From Candidatus Brocadiia bacterium (GTDB lineage Bacteria; Planctomycetota; MHYJ01; WSZJ01), in assembly GCA_013360825.1 (NCBI GenBank), contig JABWAY010000057.1:1-16073 (forward strand): a DNA stretch of 16,073 nucleotides. Reading direction: 5' to 3'. Every line of letters begins with the position of its first letter. The first letter of the stretch is position 1. A model generated the notes under the pieces. That model ran no database searches and was not told where the DNA came from. It saw nothing but the letters and a program-made list of their open reading frames with translations. The translations under genes and the position numbers were made by a program. Below are positions 1 through 10,430 of this stretch, one piece after another.

Positions 1-23
1 CGCCCCCCACCCGCCCATCGGGC

Positions 24-971
24 TCAGGACCCGAGGTTCGCCAGCAGGTACTCCCCGACGTTCTCGATGAGGTCGGCGCTCTCCAGGGCGTAGCCCGGCA
101 CGCCCAGGGCGTTGGCCTCGTCGATGAAGGTGTTCAGGTCGGCGAAGAAGACCAGGGCCCCCGCGCCCGACGCCCAGACGCCGGGGTCGAGGACCGCTCC
201 GGCGTAGCCCGGCGCCCCCTGCATCGCCGCCAGGAACGTCGCCGGGCCCAGGAACTCGAAGGGTCCCGGGTCGTACTGCGTGAACGTGGTCAGGCGGTTG
301 GGATCCGACGTCAGGACGTGGGCGTCCGGGGCGCTGACGAAGGCGTACTGCTCGCCCGAGAGGGAGAAGTCCGTGGTGATCCCGAAGGAGACCAGCAGGT
401 CGTCGTTCAGGTCGTCGAGGTCGGCGGTGGCGTTGGAGTCGGTGAGCAGCACCACCGGCTTGCCCGAACGCACGAACTCCTCGAGCTGGTGCAGCTCGCT
501 GTCCTCCAAGGGCTGGGGGGCGACGTCCCCCGCGGTGTGGAGCGAGATCACGAGGCCGTCCACGGTGCCGACGAACGCCTCGCTGAGCACGGAGTTGCCC
601 CTCACCCCCACCGGCTGGGAGAGACCGGTGAGCAGGACCTCCCGGAGGGTGCCGAACAGGGACCCGTCGGCGATGGCCGCCTCCCCCGAGCGGGTAGAGT
701 CGAAGGCCCCGAGCCAGATCTCCGGCGCGGGGGGCGACGTGTCGTCGTCGGACGTGTCGTCGTCGGACGTGTCATCGTCGGAAGTGTCGTCGTCGGACGT
801 GTCGTCGTCCGCGGGGGTGGTGTCGTCGTCCGCAGGAGTGGTGTCGTCGTCCGTGGGGGTGGTGTCGTCGTCCCCCGTGTCGTCATCGTCCGCCTCCCCC
901 TGGCAGCCCCAGGCGGCGAGGGCGAGGACGACGGCGGGGAGCAGGATCGCGGGGCGGGGCAGCGGGGGCAT
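24..971 (-). CDS. Lipoprotein with Asp/Thr repeat linker and glutamine-amidotransferase-like domain
   Basis: A predicted lipoprotein of 315 residues. The N-terminus is a signal peptide with a lipobox-like AAWGC, putting the lipidated cysteine at residue 23. Gln at +2 does not match the inner-membrane retention signal, so an outer-membrane location is likely. Residues 28-79 are a DDDT-type repeat linker. Residues 80-315 form an alpha/beta domain: a strand reading DGLVISLH, then an acidic helix (SELHQLEEFVRSGKPVVLLT), then LLVSFGI. This pattern resembles class I glutamine-amidotransferase-like/GIFT-type folds; I see no catalytic Cys-His-Glu triad, so it is probably a binding rather than an enzymatic domain. 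The ATG at 971 is chosen over an upstream in-frame start at 1010 because AGGAGG lies 8 bases before it and it directly begins the signal peptide. It follows the 610-residue lipoprotein gene by 69 bases and has its own promoter-like sequence. The gene is convincing; the fold is inferred. Confidence 0.82.
   Translation of the reverse strand: MPPLPRPAILLPAVVLALAAWGCQGEADDDDTGDDDTTPTDDDTTPADDDTTPADDDTSDDDTSDDDTSDDDTSDDDTSPPAPEIWLGAFDSTRSGEAAIADGSLFGTLREVLLTGLSQPVGVRGNSVLSEAFVGTVDGLVISLHTAGDVAPQPLEDSELHQLEEFVRSGKPVVLLTDSNATADLDDLNDDLLVSFGITTDFSLSGEQYAFVSAPDAHVLTSDPNRLTTFTQYDPGPFEFLGPATFLAAMQGAPGYAGAVLDPGVWASGAGALVFFADLNTFIDEANALGVPGYALESADLIENVGEYLLANLGS
735..890 (-). repeat. In-frame tandem repeat encoding DDDTTPA and DDDTS units
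   Basis: This low-complexity tract follows the lipidation site of the first lipoprotein. On the coding strand it gives a short DDDDTG start, then about three 7-residue units (DDDTTPA-like, 21 bases) and five 5-residue units (DDDTS, 15 bases). The 15-base units are almost identical at the nucleotide level, with a few synonymous changes such as a TCA-for-TCG difference as read on the plus strand. All units are multiples of three, so copy-number change would alter linker length without shifting frame. The likely role is an extended acidic tether holding the folded domain away from the membrane. Confidence 0.9.
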
Positions 972-979
972 CGGCGGGC

Positions 980-985
980 CTCCTG
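980..985 (-). promoter_or_regulatory. Strong Shine-Dalgarno site deciding the start at 971
   Basis: AGGAGG on the minus strand, 8 bases before the ATG at 971. It is the best ribosome-binding site in the minus-strand gene set and sets the lipoprotein start. Confidence 0.8.
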
Positions 986-1000
986 GACGGCGTGCCCCGG

Positions 1001-1029
1001 AGGGTAGCAAGCCCGGCGGGCGTTGTCAG
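1001..1029 (-). promoter_or_regulatory. Sigma70-like promoter for the terminal lipoprotein gene
   Basis: On the minus strand CTGACA (1029-1024) lies exactly 17 bases before TACCCT (1006-1001). The -10 is preceded by TGC, an extended -10 element. The predicted start near 994 gives a leader of about 23 bases that contains the AGGAGG site. It sits in the only gap longer than 18 bases between the minus-strand genes, so the last lipoprotein may be transcribed on its own as well as by read-through. The -35 matches consensus at 5 of 6 positions; the -10 is weaker. Confidence 0.5.
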
Positions 1030-1040
1030 CGACCGGAGCC

Positions 1041-2873
1041 TCAGGGGAAGAGCGGATCCCACCAGGAGATCAGCGCGTCGGTCCGCCTCTGGAGCAGGTG
1101 CGGGAGATCGGGCAGGCCCTCGTCGGCGTCGTTGGCGAGGCTGTCGAAGCTGGCCACCACCGCGCCGTAGGCGTTGTGGAGCCAGAAACGCGCCTCGGAG
1201 TCGGGGTCGTCCCCCAGGGTGGGCAGGCCCGTGGGCACCACCACCTCGCCCACGCCCCCCGCCACCCACAGGTCCCACCACCGCTCCGAACCGGTCAGCG
1301 TCAGCACTTGCGCCGTCGCCGCGGGGTCCGCCGCCCAGCCCAGCACGCCCCGGGCGCTCTCCTCCGGGGTGGGGGCGTGGAGTTCGGGGAGCCCCAGGAA
1401 GGCCGGCAGGACCAGGGAGTCGTCCGAGACCGCCGTGGACAGGACGATGGAGGCCCGCCCGCCGCCCCCCAGGCCGTGCTCGAAGATCGAGGCCAGGTAG
1501 CGGCTGGTGGGGGCCGCGAAGGGGCCGTCGACCGAGGGATCCGCCTCGTGGATCGCCACGTCCTCCCACCCATCGGCCGCCCGGGGAAGGGGCCGCTCGA
1601 AGGTGGCGTCGTCGTCGTCGTCGCCGGTGGTGTCGTCGTCGCCGGGATCGGGGTACACGTTCAGTCCCACGCCGAGCCCCGACACCAGCCAGCCGACCTC
1701 GCCCCCGTCCCGCAGCGACAGGAGGGTGGCGGGATCGGGGAAGTCCCCGGGCGGAGGAGGCCCCACCAGCGCGTGGACCTCCCGGGACAAGGGGATCCCC
1801 GCGCTCACCTCCACCCCGTCCCGATAGGTGCCGGGCTCCAGGGGGAGGGGATCGCTGGCCCCGAAGCGCAGCTCCGCCGTGTGCTGCCCCAGCACCTGGA
1901 AGACCGCGCCGAGGCCGATCTCCTCGATCTGGGCGGCGAGCTGGAGCAGCACGCCCACGTCGAAGATCCCCCCGAGGGTGACGACCCGCCTCTGCCCCTC
2001 TACCGCGGGCAGCTCGTAGTGCTCGTCCACCCCCGTCACCACCATGTTCTGGGGCAGGGACGCGGTGAGGCCGAAGGCCTCCACCTCCTCCAGCTCTCCG
2101 ATGAAGTCCCCGAGGTTCCCCAGGATCGGGCTGCCGTCGATGGTGGCGACGGACAGGGCCAGGGCCATCTCGCCGGGTCCGGGTTCGGCCTCGAAGCGCA
2201 CGCCGCCCCCCACGGTGCAAGAAGGCGGAGGCTGGCCGTCCTCCCGCAGGGCGATCCGGACCTCCCGGGCGGCGACGTCGCACAGGCTGGTGCGGCGGTA
2301 GCCGTCGAAGTCGGCGGTGATCGTCACCCGGCCCGAGAACTGGCCCTGCACCGTCACCTCGCCACCGCCGTCGGTGAACCAGGGGCCCGAGGGGGCGCCG
2401 TCCCCCACCCAGACCGAGGCGGCGGGGAGGGGCAGATCGGTGGCGGCGTCCACCACCCGCACCCTCAGCTCCCCCGGCGGGACCACCCGCACCACCGCGG
2501 GCTCGCCGCGGACCTCCTCCCAGGTGGGCGTGACGGTGGCGGTGCCGACGGCGAGGGGGATCAGCCGACCCTCGGGATCCACCCACGCCACCGCGTCGTC
2601 GTCCACCTCGTAGGTCACCTCGTCCAGGGGCAGGTCGTAGCGGCCCCCGTCGTCGGCGATGGCGTGGGGCTTGAGGGGGAGCACGGTGGCGAGGTCCACG
2701 GCGACGTCGGAGGGCCGAAGGCCCATCACCAGCACCTCGCCGGGATCGAGGTCGTCGGTGGGATCGGGGGGATCGCCCACGGGAGGGTCCTCGGCACCGC
2801 ATCCCGGGGAGAGGGCCAGCGCCCCGGCGATCGCCCACGGGGCCAGCGTGCGCGCCGGGGCCGGGGGCGGCAT
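1041..2873 (-). CDS. Large multidomain lipoprotein with Ig-like and carboxypeptidase-regulatory-like domains
   Basis: A 610-residue predicted lipoprotein. The signal peptide ends in LSPGC (lipidated Cys25), followed by a Pro/Asp-rich stretch. Residues about 45-132 look like a bacterial Ig-like (Big_2-type) domain: a strand-rich segment with WVDPEGRLIPLAVGTATVTP. Residues about 134-210 (GELRVRVVDAATDLPLPAAS, then GRVTITADFDGY) look like a carboxypeptidase-regulatory-like fold. Cys198 and Cys219 could form a disulfide. The rest (about 225-610) matches no family I recognise and is split by an acidic linker at residues 411-422 (GDDDTTGDDDDD), echoing the repeats of the neighbouring lipoproteins. 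The ATG at 2873 is 5 bases after the preceding stop and begins the signal peptide. A longer in-frame reading to 3023 would overlap the upstream gene by about 145 bases and was not used. No clear Shine-Dalgarno is seen, so translational coupling is likely. A surface structural or binding role is inferred. Confidence 0.8.
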   Translation of the reverse strand: MPPPAPARTLAPWAIAGALALSPGCGAEDPPVGDPPDPTDDLDPGEVLVMGLRPSDVAVDLATVLPLKPHAIADDGGRYDLPLDEVTYEVDDDAVAWVDPEGRLIPLAVGTATVTPTWEEVRGEPAVVRVVPPGELRVRVVDAATDLPLPAASVWVGDGAPSGPWFTDGGGEVTVQGQFSGRVTITADFDGYRRTSLCDVAAREVRIALREDGQPPPSCTVGGGVRFEAEPGPGEMALALSVATIDGSPILGNLGDFIGELEEVEAFGLTASLPQNMVVTGVDEHYELPAVEGQRRVVTLGGIFDVGVLLQLAAQIEEIGLGAVFQVLGQHTAELRFGASDPLPLEPGTYRDGVEVSAGIPLSREVHALVGPPPPGDFPDPATLLSLRDGGEVGWLVSGLGVGLNVYPDPGDDDTTGDDDDDATFERPLPRAADGWEDVAIHEADPSVDGPFAAPTSRYLASIFEHGLGGGGRASIVLSTAVSDDSLVLPAFLGLPELHAPTPEESARGVLGWAADPAATAQVLTLTGSERWWDLWVAGGVGEVVVPTGLPTLGDDPDSEARFWLHNAYGAVVASFDSLANDADEGLPDLPHLLQRRTDALISWWDPLFP

Positions 2874-2878
2874 CGCCG

Positions 2879-3466
2879 TCAGCCGCCGCAGGCGGGCTCG
2901 ATCCCGTAGGGCTCGAAGAAGTCGGCCAGCGCGCTGTAGAAGTCGGCGAGTTCCGCCGGCGCGGCCCCGGGGGCGTGATCGACCCGGTGGGAGGTCACGT
3001 CGTAGCGATGTGTCAGGGCGCACACATCTCCCGCCACCGACTCGCTCTGCATCCCGAAGAAGCCGGCCTCGTCCAGCCAGCCGTGGATCCGGTACATCTG
3101 CTCGTGGCTCAGGGTGGCCCGGTACCGGTCATCCTGGTGGACGCCCGGGATCCCCGACCACTCCGTGACCACGCCCTCGGCGTTCACGGCGAGCCCGGCG
3201 TAGGTGGTGCCGGAGCCGAGGCCGATCTCCAGGAAGAAGCCCTCGACGGGGTAGTGCTGGACGTTGTCGGTGTAGGTGATGTCGTCGTCGTCATCGCCGT
3301 CGGGCACCGTGTCGTCGTCCGCCGGCGGGGTGGGATCCGAGGGATCGCCCCCATAGCACTGGCAGCCGGGAACCGTGGCGGCCCCCGCCAGGATCAAGGC
3401 CGCGACCAGGCGCATCGCCGCCGTCGGGGCGTGGGGATCGGGGCGACTCTCCTTGACGAGCGGCAT
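2879..3466 (-). CDS. Small lipoprotein with acidic linker, unknown function
   Basis: A predicted lipoprotein of 195 residues (178 if translation begins at the internal ATG at 3415). The hydrophobic core MRLVAALILAGA leads to VPGC, giving lipidated Cys35 in the longer form; a second Cys lies two residues on. Residues about 49-62 are an acidic linker (PADDDTVPDGDDDDD). The folded part (about 70-195) has FFLEIGLGSGTTYAGLAV, then LSHEQMYRIHGWLDEAGFF. This loosely recalls small DUF6438-like domains, which combine a strand-rich start with a helix ending in Gly-Phe-Phe; the match is only by eye. The 3466 start is preferred because it lies 2 bases after the upstream stop and has GAGG 10 bases before it. 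The 3415 start gives a more typical short signal peptide but has no visible ribosome-binding site. It sits inside the lipoprotein operon. Confidence 0.75.
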   Translation of the reverse strand: MPLVKESRPDPHAPTAAMRLVAALILAGAATVPGCQCYGGDPSDPTPPADDDTVPDGDDDDDITYTDNVQHYPVEGFFLEIGLGSGTTYAGLAVNAEGVVTEWSGIPGVHQDDRYRATLSHEQMYRIHGWLDEAGFFGMQSESVAGDVCALTHRYDVTSHRVDHAPGAAPAELADFYSALADFFEPYGIEPACGG

Positions 3467-3468
3467 GG

Positions 3469-4949
3469 TCAGGGGACCTCGATGACGAAGGTCTCGTCGA
3501 AGAAGTCGTTGGGCCAGGGCCCGAAGTAGGAGGGATCGTAGCAGGGTCCGTCGTAGTCCGCCCACTCCGGCTCGCCCTCCTCGCCGCAGTCCGGTGCCTC
3601 GGTGGGGCTGGTCCGGTAGGAGGTCACCCAGATCCGCGTGGGGTTGAGGGCCTGGGCGCCGCTCTCGGCGTTGGCGCCCACCAGCGTGAGGTACACGGCG
3701 TCGAGGCGCTTCTTGGCCGCCAGCACGTCGGCGGCGACGATGCGGATCTGGTCGCCGGGGCTCGCCTCGAAGCGGATGGGCGCGAGGTTGTCCAGGTCAC
3801 CGGAGTCGTCGTGGAAGATCAGGGACGTCCCCTCGGCGGTGGTGAGCCAGACGTCGAGGTCGTCGTCGACTCCGAAGTAGGTGTACTCGCTGCCGGCCTC
3901 CCCGGAGATCACGTACTCGAAGGTGTCTCCCTCCTGCCAGACGATGAGGCGCACGGAGGTCGTCCCCACCTTCCCGGCGCTGTCCATGGCGTTGAGGCTG
4001 AGGGTGTGGGTGCCGGCGCTGAGGGTGTCGGTGATGACCTCGACGGCTCCCGTGGCGTCGGCGCTGGCGGTGATCGCCGGGTCGAGGTCGCTGTCCCACC
4101 ACACCAGGAGGTCCTGGGCGGGCTCGTCGGGATCGCTGACCAGCCCCTGGAGGGTGAGGGACTCCCCCACGTGGACCACCGAGCCGGACTCCGGGGAGAG
4201 GATCTGGACCTCGGGGGGCAGCCCGGAACCGACGTCATCCCCCTCGGCGGTGAGCTCCACCCGCACGTTGGGGGTCTGGAGGTCGTTGGAGCTGACCCAG
4301 ATCTCGCCGCTGTACGGGCCACCGCCGGGCTCGCCGTCGTAGGTAACGCTCACCTCGACGGACTGGCCGGTGGTGAGCTCGAAGGGGGGCTGGTGGCCCG
4401 GGGCGGGGGCGACGGCGAAGACCCCCTCGGTGTCGAACAGGATGACGTCCTGGACGATCACCGTGCCGCTGCCCTCGCTGCTCAGGGTGAAGGTGGCGGA
4501 GTCCGCGCCGCCGGACTCGAAGTGGAGGGAGGTGGGGGTGACCTTCAGGTCGGGCACGGCCCCGGTCCCGGCGAGGGACACGTCCAGGACCGAGCCCTCG
4601 ACGGAGTTGCTGCGGATCCGGAGCCCCCCCGTGAAGGGGACCTCCTCGTCGGGGATGAAGGTGACCTGGAAGGTGCCGGGGGAGTCGGATCGGATGGCGT
4701 CCGGCGGGGTGGTGTACTCGAAGGCGGTGGGATCGGTGTCGGGGGTGAGCTCCACCGACTCGACTTCGAGGGTGCCGGTGCCGGCGTTCGACACCGTCAC
4801 CGTCACAGTCTCGGGGGTGCCGAGGTTGACGCCCCCGAAGTCGATGGAGGTGACGTCGAGCTGGATGCGGGGCTCGGCGTTCGCGAGCGACTGGTCGCTC
4901 CCGCATCCGGCCAGCGCCGCCCCCAGCGCCGCCGCCAGCACCGCCGCCT

Positions 4950-4953
<4 letters not shown>
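3469..4953 (-). CDS. Ig-repeat (choice-of-anchor D type) lipoprotein
   Basis: A 494-residue predicted lipoprotein starting with GTG. The signal peptide ends in LAGC (Cys17). Residues about 30-130 and 136-238 are two Ig-like repeats of the ASPM-SPD-2-Hydin/choice-of-anchor D type: the first has IDFGGVNLGTPETVTVTVSN and both end in strand-rich segments leading to an LxGTG or LTAEGD close. Residues about 247-340 form a third Ig/PKD-like unit (PPEVQILSPESGSVVHVGES). Residues 345-425 (TYFGVDDDLDVWL, then a Gly-Asp-rich turn) resemble the core of PA14/fibro-slime-like domains, with low certainty. The tail carries Cys456 and Cys471 in an acidic, aromatic segment and may be disulfide-bonded. Its GTG overlaps the kinase stop codon by 4 bases, with GAGG 7 bases upstream, which implies translational coupling to the kinase. 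It is probably a surface adhesion or structural protein made together with the kinase. Confidence 0.85.
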
Positions 4954-7970
<3,017 letters not shown>

Positions 7971-7988
7971 CCTGAATCCGCCGGCGCC

Positions 7989-9581
7989 TCAGCGCCCGGC
8001 CTTCGCCTCCACTCCGAGTCCCCGGACCTCCACCACCTCGAACTCCTTCTCCTTTCCCTTCAGCTTCAGCGCGTCGAGCGCCCGCCAGTCGAAGATCGGC
8101 TGGACCCGGTCGATCGTCTGCCGCGCGACCAGGATCTGGCCCGGCCCCGCGGCGCCGCAGAGCCGGCTCGCGGTGTTCACCACGTCGCCGATCACGGTGA
8201 ACTCCATCCGCTGCTCGCTCCCCACCATCCCCAGCGCCGCCACCCCGGTGTTGATCCCGATCCCCATCTCGATCACCGGCTGCCCCCGCTGCGCCCACTC
8301 CGCGTTCATCCTCTTCAGCTTCTCCTGCATCGCCAGCGCGCACTGGATCGCGCGGTCGGAGTCGTCGGGGCCGCGGAAGGGCGATCCGAACACGGCGAGG
8401 AGGGCGTCGCCGATGAACTTGTCGAGCGACCCCTCGAACCGGAAGATCTCGGCGGTCATCTCCTGGAAGTACTCGTTGAGGAGGCGGATCATCTGGTCCG
8501 CGGACAGTTTCTCCGAGAGGGCGGTGTAGCCGCGGATGTCGCTGAACAGGACGGTGACCTCCTGCGACTTGCCGCCGAGTTCGATCTTCTTCGACCCGTC
8601 GACGATCTGCTCGACCACGTTCGGCGAGAGAAACCGCTCGAAGTTGGCGCGGACCTTGGCCTGCTGGTTGACGGTGGCGTAGAGGCGCGCGTTCTCGAGC
8701 GCCATCGCCGCCTGGTTCGAGACGCCGGACAGGAGGCGCAGGTCGTCCTCGTTGTAGGCGCCGACCGCGCGCCGCGAGTGAAGGTGCAGCATCCCCAGCA
8801 CCCCGGACTTCGCCTTCAGCGGGGCGCACATGAAGGACCGGACCTGCGAGTTGAGGACGCTCGTGTCCCCCTTCCCGAAGCGCGCATCCGTCTGCGCGTC
8901 GCTCGAGAGGACGGCGACCTCCTCCTGCAGGACCCGGTTCATGATGGCGCGGGAGATCGCGACATGCTCGATCTTCGTGGCGCCTTCCCGGGTCCGCACG
9001 ATCTTCGGGACCAGTTCCCCCGACTTGTCGCGGAGGAGGAGGAACGCCTCGTCGGGGCGGAAGAGTTCCATGACCTTTTCCATGACCATCCCGAGGACTT
9101 CGGAGAGGTTGACCTGGCTGGAGAGGGTCTGGGTGATCTCGAAGAGCATCTGGAGCCGGGCGTGGTCGCGCGCGAGGGCGGCGGCGTCTTCGCGCGGGGG
9201 CTTGTGCTGGATGGCCTCGGCCACGCCGATGATGGTCCGCACCGCGGGGTTGACGAACGAGAAGTCGCGTTCGAAGTCGCGGGCGGCGGACCCGGCGCTG
9301 AAGGAGAAGCGGGTGCGGCCGATCTGAATTTCGTCCTTGTCCGTGAGGGAGGCGTCCTGCACGCGGCTGCCGTTGAGGAACGTGCCGTTCTTCGACTGGT
9401 CGCGGAGGAGGACTCTCCCGTCCTTCCGGAGCGCGAGGATGGCGTGGACGCGGCTGACATTGAAGTCATGCCGGAGAACGATGGTGCAGGCGCCGGAGGA
9501 GCGGCCGATGGACACCGGTTCCTCGGTGATCTCGAAGATCGCGCCCGGGTTCCAGCCTTCCTTGACGGTGAGCGAGGGCAT
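7989..9581 (-). CDS. FHA-GAF-class III adenylate cyclase
   Basis: A 530-residue soluble signalling protein with three domains. Residues 1-97 are an FHA domain with the phosphothreonine-binding pattern IGRS (25-28), SRVH (43-46) and NGTFLNG (65-71). Residues about 140-300 are a GAF sensor domain, joined by a helical linker to a class III nucleotide cyclase domain (about 338-515). The metal-binding aspartates are Asp348 (FSDIRGYT) and Asp392 (KFIGDALL); Lys388 and Thr462 (FTVIGD) occupy the purine-selecting positions, and Asn469 and Arg473 the transition-state positions. Lys plus Thr predicts ATP as substrate, hence cAMP. The ATG at 9581 begins directly at the FHA fold; an in-frame extension to 9719 would add 46 Pro/Arg-rich residues of no recognised domain. 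No Shine-Dalgarno precedes 9581, but an extended -10 is placed for a near-leaderless message. The kinase downstream may create the phosphothreonine that the FHA domain reads; this is inference. Confidence 0.95.
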   Translation of the reverse strand: MPSLTVKEGWNPGAIFEITEEPVSIGRSSGACTIVLRHDFNVSRVHAILALRKDGRVLLRDQSKNGTFLNGSRVQDASLTDKDEIQIGRTRFSFSAGSAARDFERDFSFVNPAVRTIIGVAEAIQHKPPREDAAALARDHARLQMLFEITQTLSSQVNLSEVLGMVMEKVMELFRPDEAFLLLRDKSGELVPKIVRTREGATKIEHVAISRAIMNRVLQEEVAVLSSDAQTDARFGKGDTSVLNSQVRSFMCAPLKAKSGVLGMLHLHSRRAVGAYNEDDLRLLSGVSNQAAMALENARLYATVNQQAKVRANFERFLSPNVVEQIVDGSKKIELGGKSQEVTVLFSDIRGYTALSEKLSADQMIRLLNEYFQEMTAEIFRFEGSLDKFIGDALLAVFGSPFRGPDDSDRAIQCALAMQEKLKRMNAEWAQRGQPVIEMGIGINTGVAALGMVGSEQRMEFTVIGDVVNTASRLCGAAGPGQILVARQTIDRVQPIFDWRALDALKLKGKEKEFEVVEVRGLGVEAKAGR

Positions 9582-9591
9582 GAGGGGGCGT

Positions 9592-9600
9592 ATGGTAGCA
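9592..9600 (-). promoter_or_regulatory. Extended -10 promoter element for the cyclase-kinase-lipoprotein operon
   Basis: On the minus strand TGC followed by TACCAT forms an extended -10. The hexamer ends 10 bases before the ATG at 9581, so transcription would begin a few bases before the start codon, giving a near-leaderless message; no Shine-Dalgarno is present. No convincing -35 is seen at 16-18 bases, as is common for extended -10 promoters. The element shares TGCTACC with the promoter at 1001-1029. Confidence 0.4.
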
Positions 9601-9679
9601 GAAGGTACGGATCCGTGGGGAGGGGGGCGGACGCGGACGGGAGGTCCCGTGGTCCTCGCAGATTCTGCTTCGATTCCGG

Positions 9680-9709
9680 TTGACGCCCGATTCGGCCGAT
9701 GAGTAGGAT
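9680..9709 (+). promoter_or_regulatory. Sigma70-like promoter for the small exported protein gene
   Basis: TTGACG (9680-9685) and TAGGAT (9704-9709) are separated by 18 bases. The predicted start near 9716 gives a leader of about 36 bases with a GAGGTG ribosome-binding site at 9740-9745, 6 bases before the ATG at 9752. It uses the same -35 hexamer as the promoter at 10431-10459. Confidence 0.5.
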
Positions 9710-9720
9710 GACCCGTCATC
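9707..9720. promoter_or_regulatory. 14-base palindrome overlapping a promoter, candidate operator
   Basis: GATGAC and GTCATC are perfect inverted arms around CC. The palindrome covers the end of the plus-strand -10 and the predicted transcription start, where a bound repressor would block initiation. A 6-base arm can arise by chance, so position is the main support. Confidence 0.3.
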
Positions 9721-9751
9721 TGCCGTTTTCTTCCAACATGAGGTGGACTCC

Positions 9752-10366
9752 ATGTTCAAGATCTTCGCAGCCGGCGCGACCCTGGCAGCCCTGGCGGCCG
9801 GCGTCTCCCGCGTTTCCATGACGTCCGACGAGGTCCGGATCGGCGACCGCGCCGTGACGGCGCAGGTCCTGCAGCTGCACGACACCGGCGGCAGCCAGAT
9901 CCTGGCGTCCAGCGGCGTGGTGGAATCGCTCGGAGGCGAGGTGGACATCGCGCTCGACGGCGGCCGCACGGTGACGCTGGAGCCCGGCGTCCGCCTGACC
10001 CGCGCGGACGGCGGATGGAAGCTCTCCACGCACGGGCGCCGGACCATCACCCTGCTCGTCGGCGGAAAGACGATCCTGGTGGACAGCCCCGCGCAGGTGA
10101 CGGCGGGCGAGGACGGGTGGACGGTCGCCGGTCAGCCGATCGACGGGACGGCGCTGCGCGCCTCCGTCGCGCGCGACTTTTCGGCGGTTCCCGCCCTGGT
10201 CACGCGCGTGGCCGAGGAATCCGGCACTTCGGGGGACGGCGGCGGAGCCGACACGACCGTCCGCCATCGCAGGCTTTTCGTGGAAGACCCGGTGATCAAT
10301 TCGGAGTCCGCCGACGACGAGCCGCTGGTCATCACGCGCGACAAGAGCCCGTCCGGCATCAAGTAG
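9752..10366 (+). CDS. Small exported beta-rich protein, unknown function (FecR-like character)
   Basis: A 204-residue protein that I do not recognise with confidence. Residues 1-23 (MFKIFAAGATLAALAAGV) are a signal peptide or membrane anchor without a clear AxA cleavage site or lipobox cysteine. Residues about 28-140 are a run of short strands with Gly-rich turns (GGEVDIALDGGRTVTLEPGV, then ITLLVGGKTILVDSPAQV), similar to the repeating strands of FecR-like or OstA-like periplasmic domains. The tail (150-204) is polar and probably disordered, ending SGIK. The ATG at 9752 is chosen over the in-frame GTG at 9743 because GAGGTG sits 6 bases before it and overlaps the GTG. It is bounded by its own promoter (9680-9709) and a perfect terminator (10391-10421), so it is a single-gene unit. 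It lies between the signalling operon and the polysaccharide genes and could be a periplasmic partner of either. Confidence 0.75.
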   Translation: MFKIFAAGATLAALAAGVSRVSMTSDEVRIGDRAVTAQVLQLHDTGGSQILASSGVVESLGGEVDIALDGGRTVTLEPGVRLTRADGGWKLSTHGRRTITLLVGGKTILVDSPAQVTAGEDGWTVAGQPIDGTALRASVARDFSAVPALVTRVAEESGTSGDGGGADTTVRHRRLFVEDPVINSESADDEPLVITRDKSPSGIK

Positions 10367-10390
10367 TCCGACCCTCACAGACCGACCCCG

Positions 10391-10421
10391 AACCGCGGCC
10401 TCCAGGCCGCGGTTTCTTTTT
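10391..10421 (+). terminator. Intrinsic terminator after the small exported protein gene
   Basis: A perfect 10-base-pair stem (AACCGCGGCC / GGCCGCGGTT) closes a TCCA loop and is followed at once by TCTTTTT. It lies 24 bases after the stop codon. It separates this gene from the beta-barrel gene downstream, which has its own promoter 10 bases further on. Confidence 0.93.
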
Positions 10422-10430
10422 GTGGCGGCA

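Noticed and set aside
735..890. Possible CRISPR-like array
   Set aside because: The 15- and 21-base units are contiguous, without unique spacers, and encode an in-frame Asp/Thr linker.
972..1040. Possible terminator between the two last lipoprotein genes
   Set aside because: GCCCGGCGGGC-type sequence gives only a weak hairpin and no T run follows on either strand.
1023..2909. A 628-residue open frame on the plus strand
   Set aside because: It is antisense to the large lipoprotein gene, low in complexity, with no signal peptide or family motif; the minus frame has a lipobox and domain-like composition.
9582..9719. N-terminal extension of the cyclase to an ATG at 9719
   Set aside because: The added 46 residues are Pro/Arg/Thr-rich with no domain, no ribosome-binding site is seen, and the FHA fold begins cleanly at 9581.
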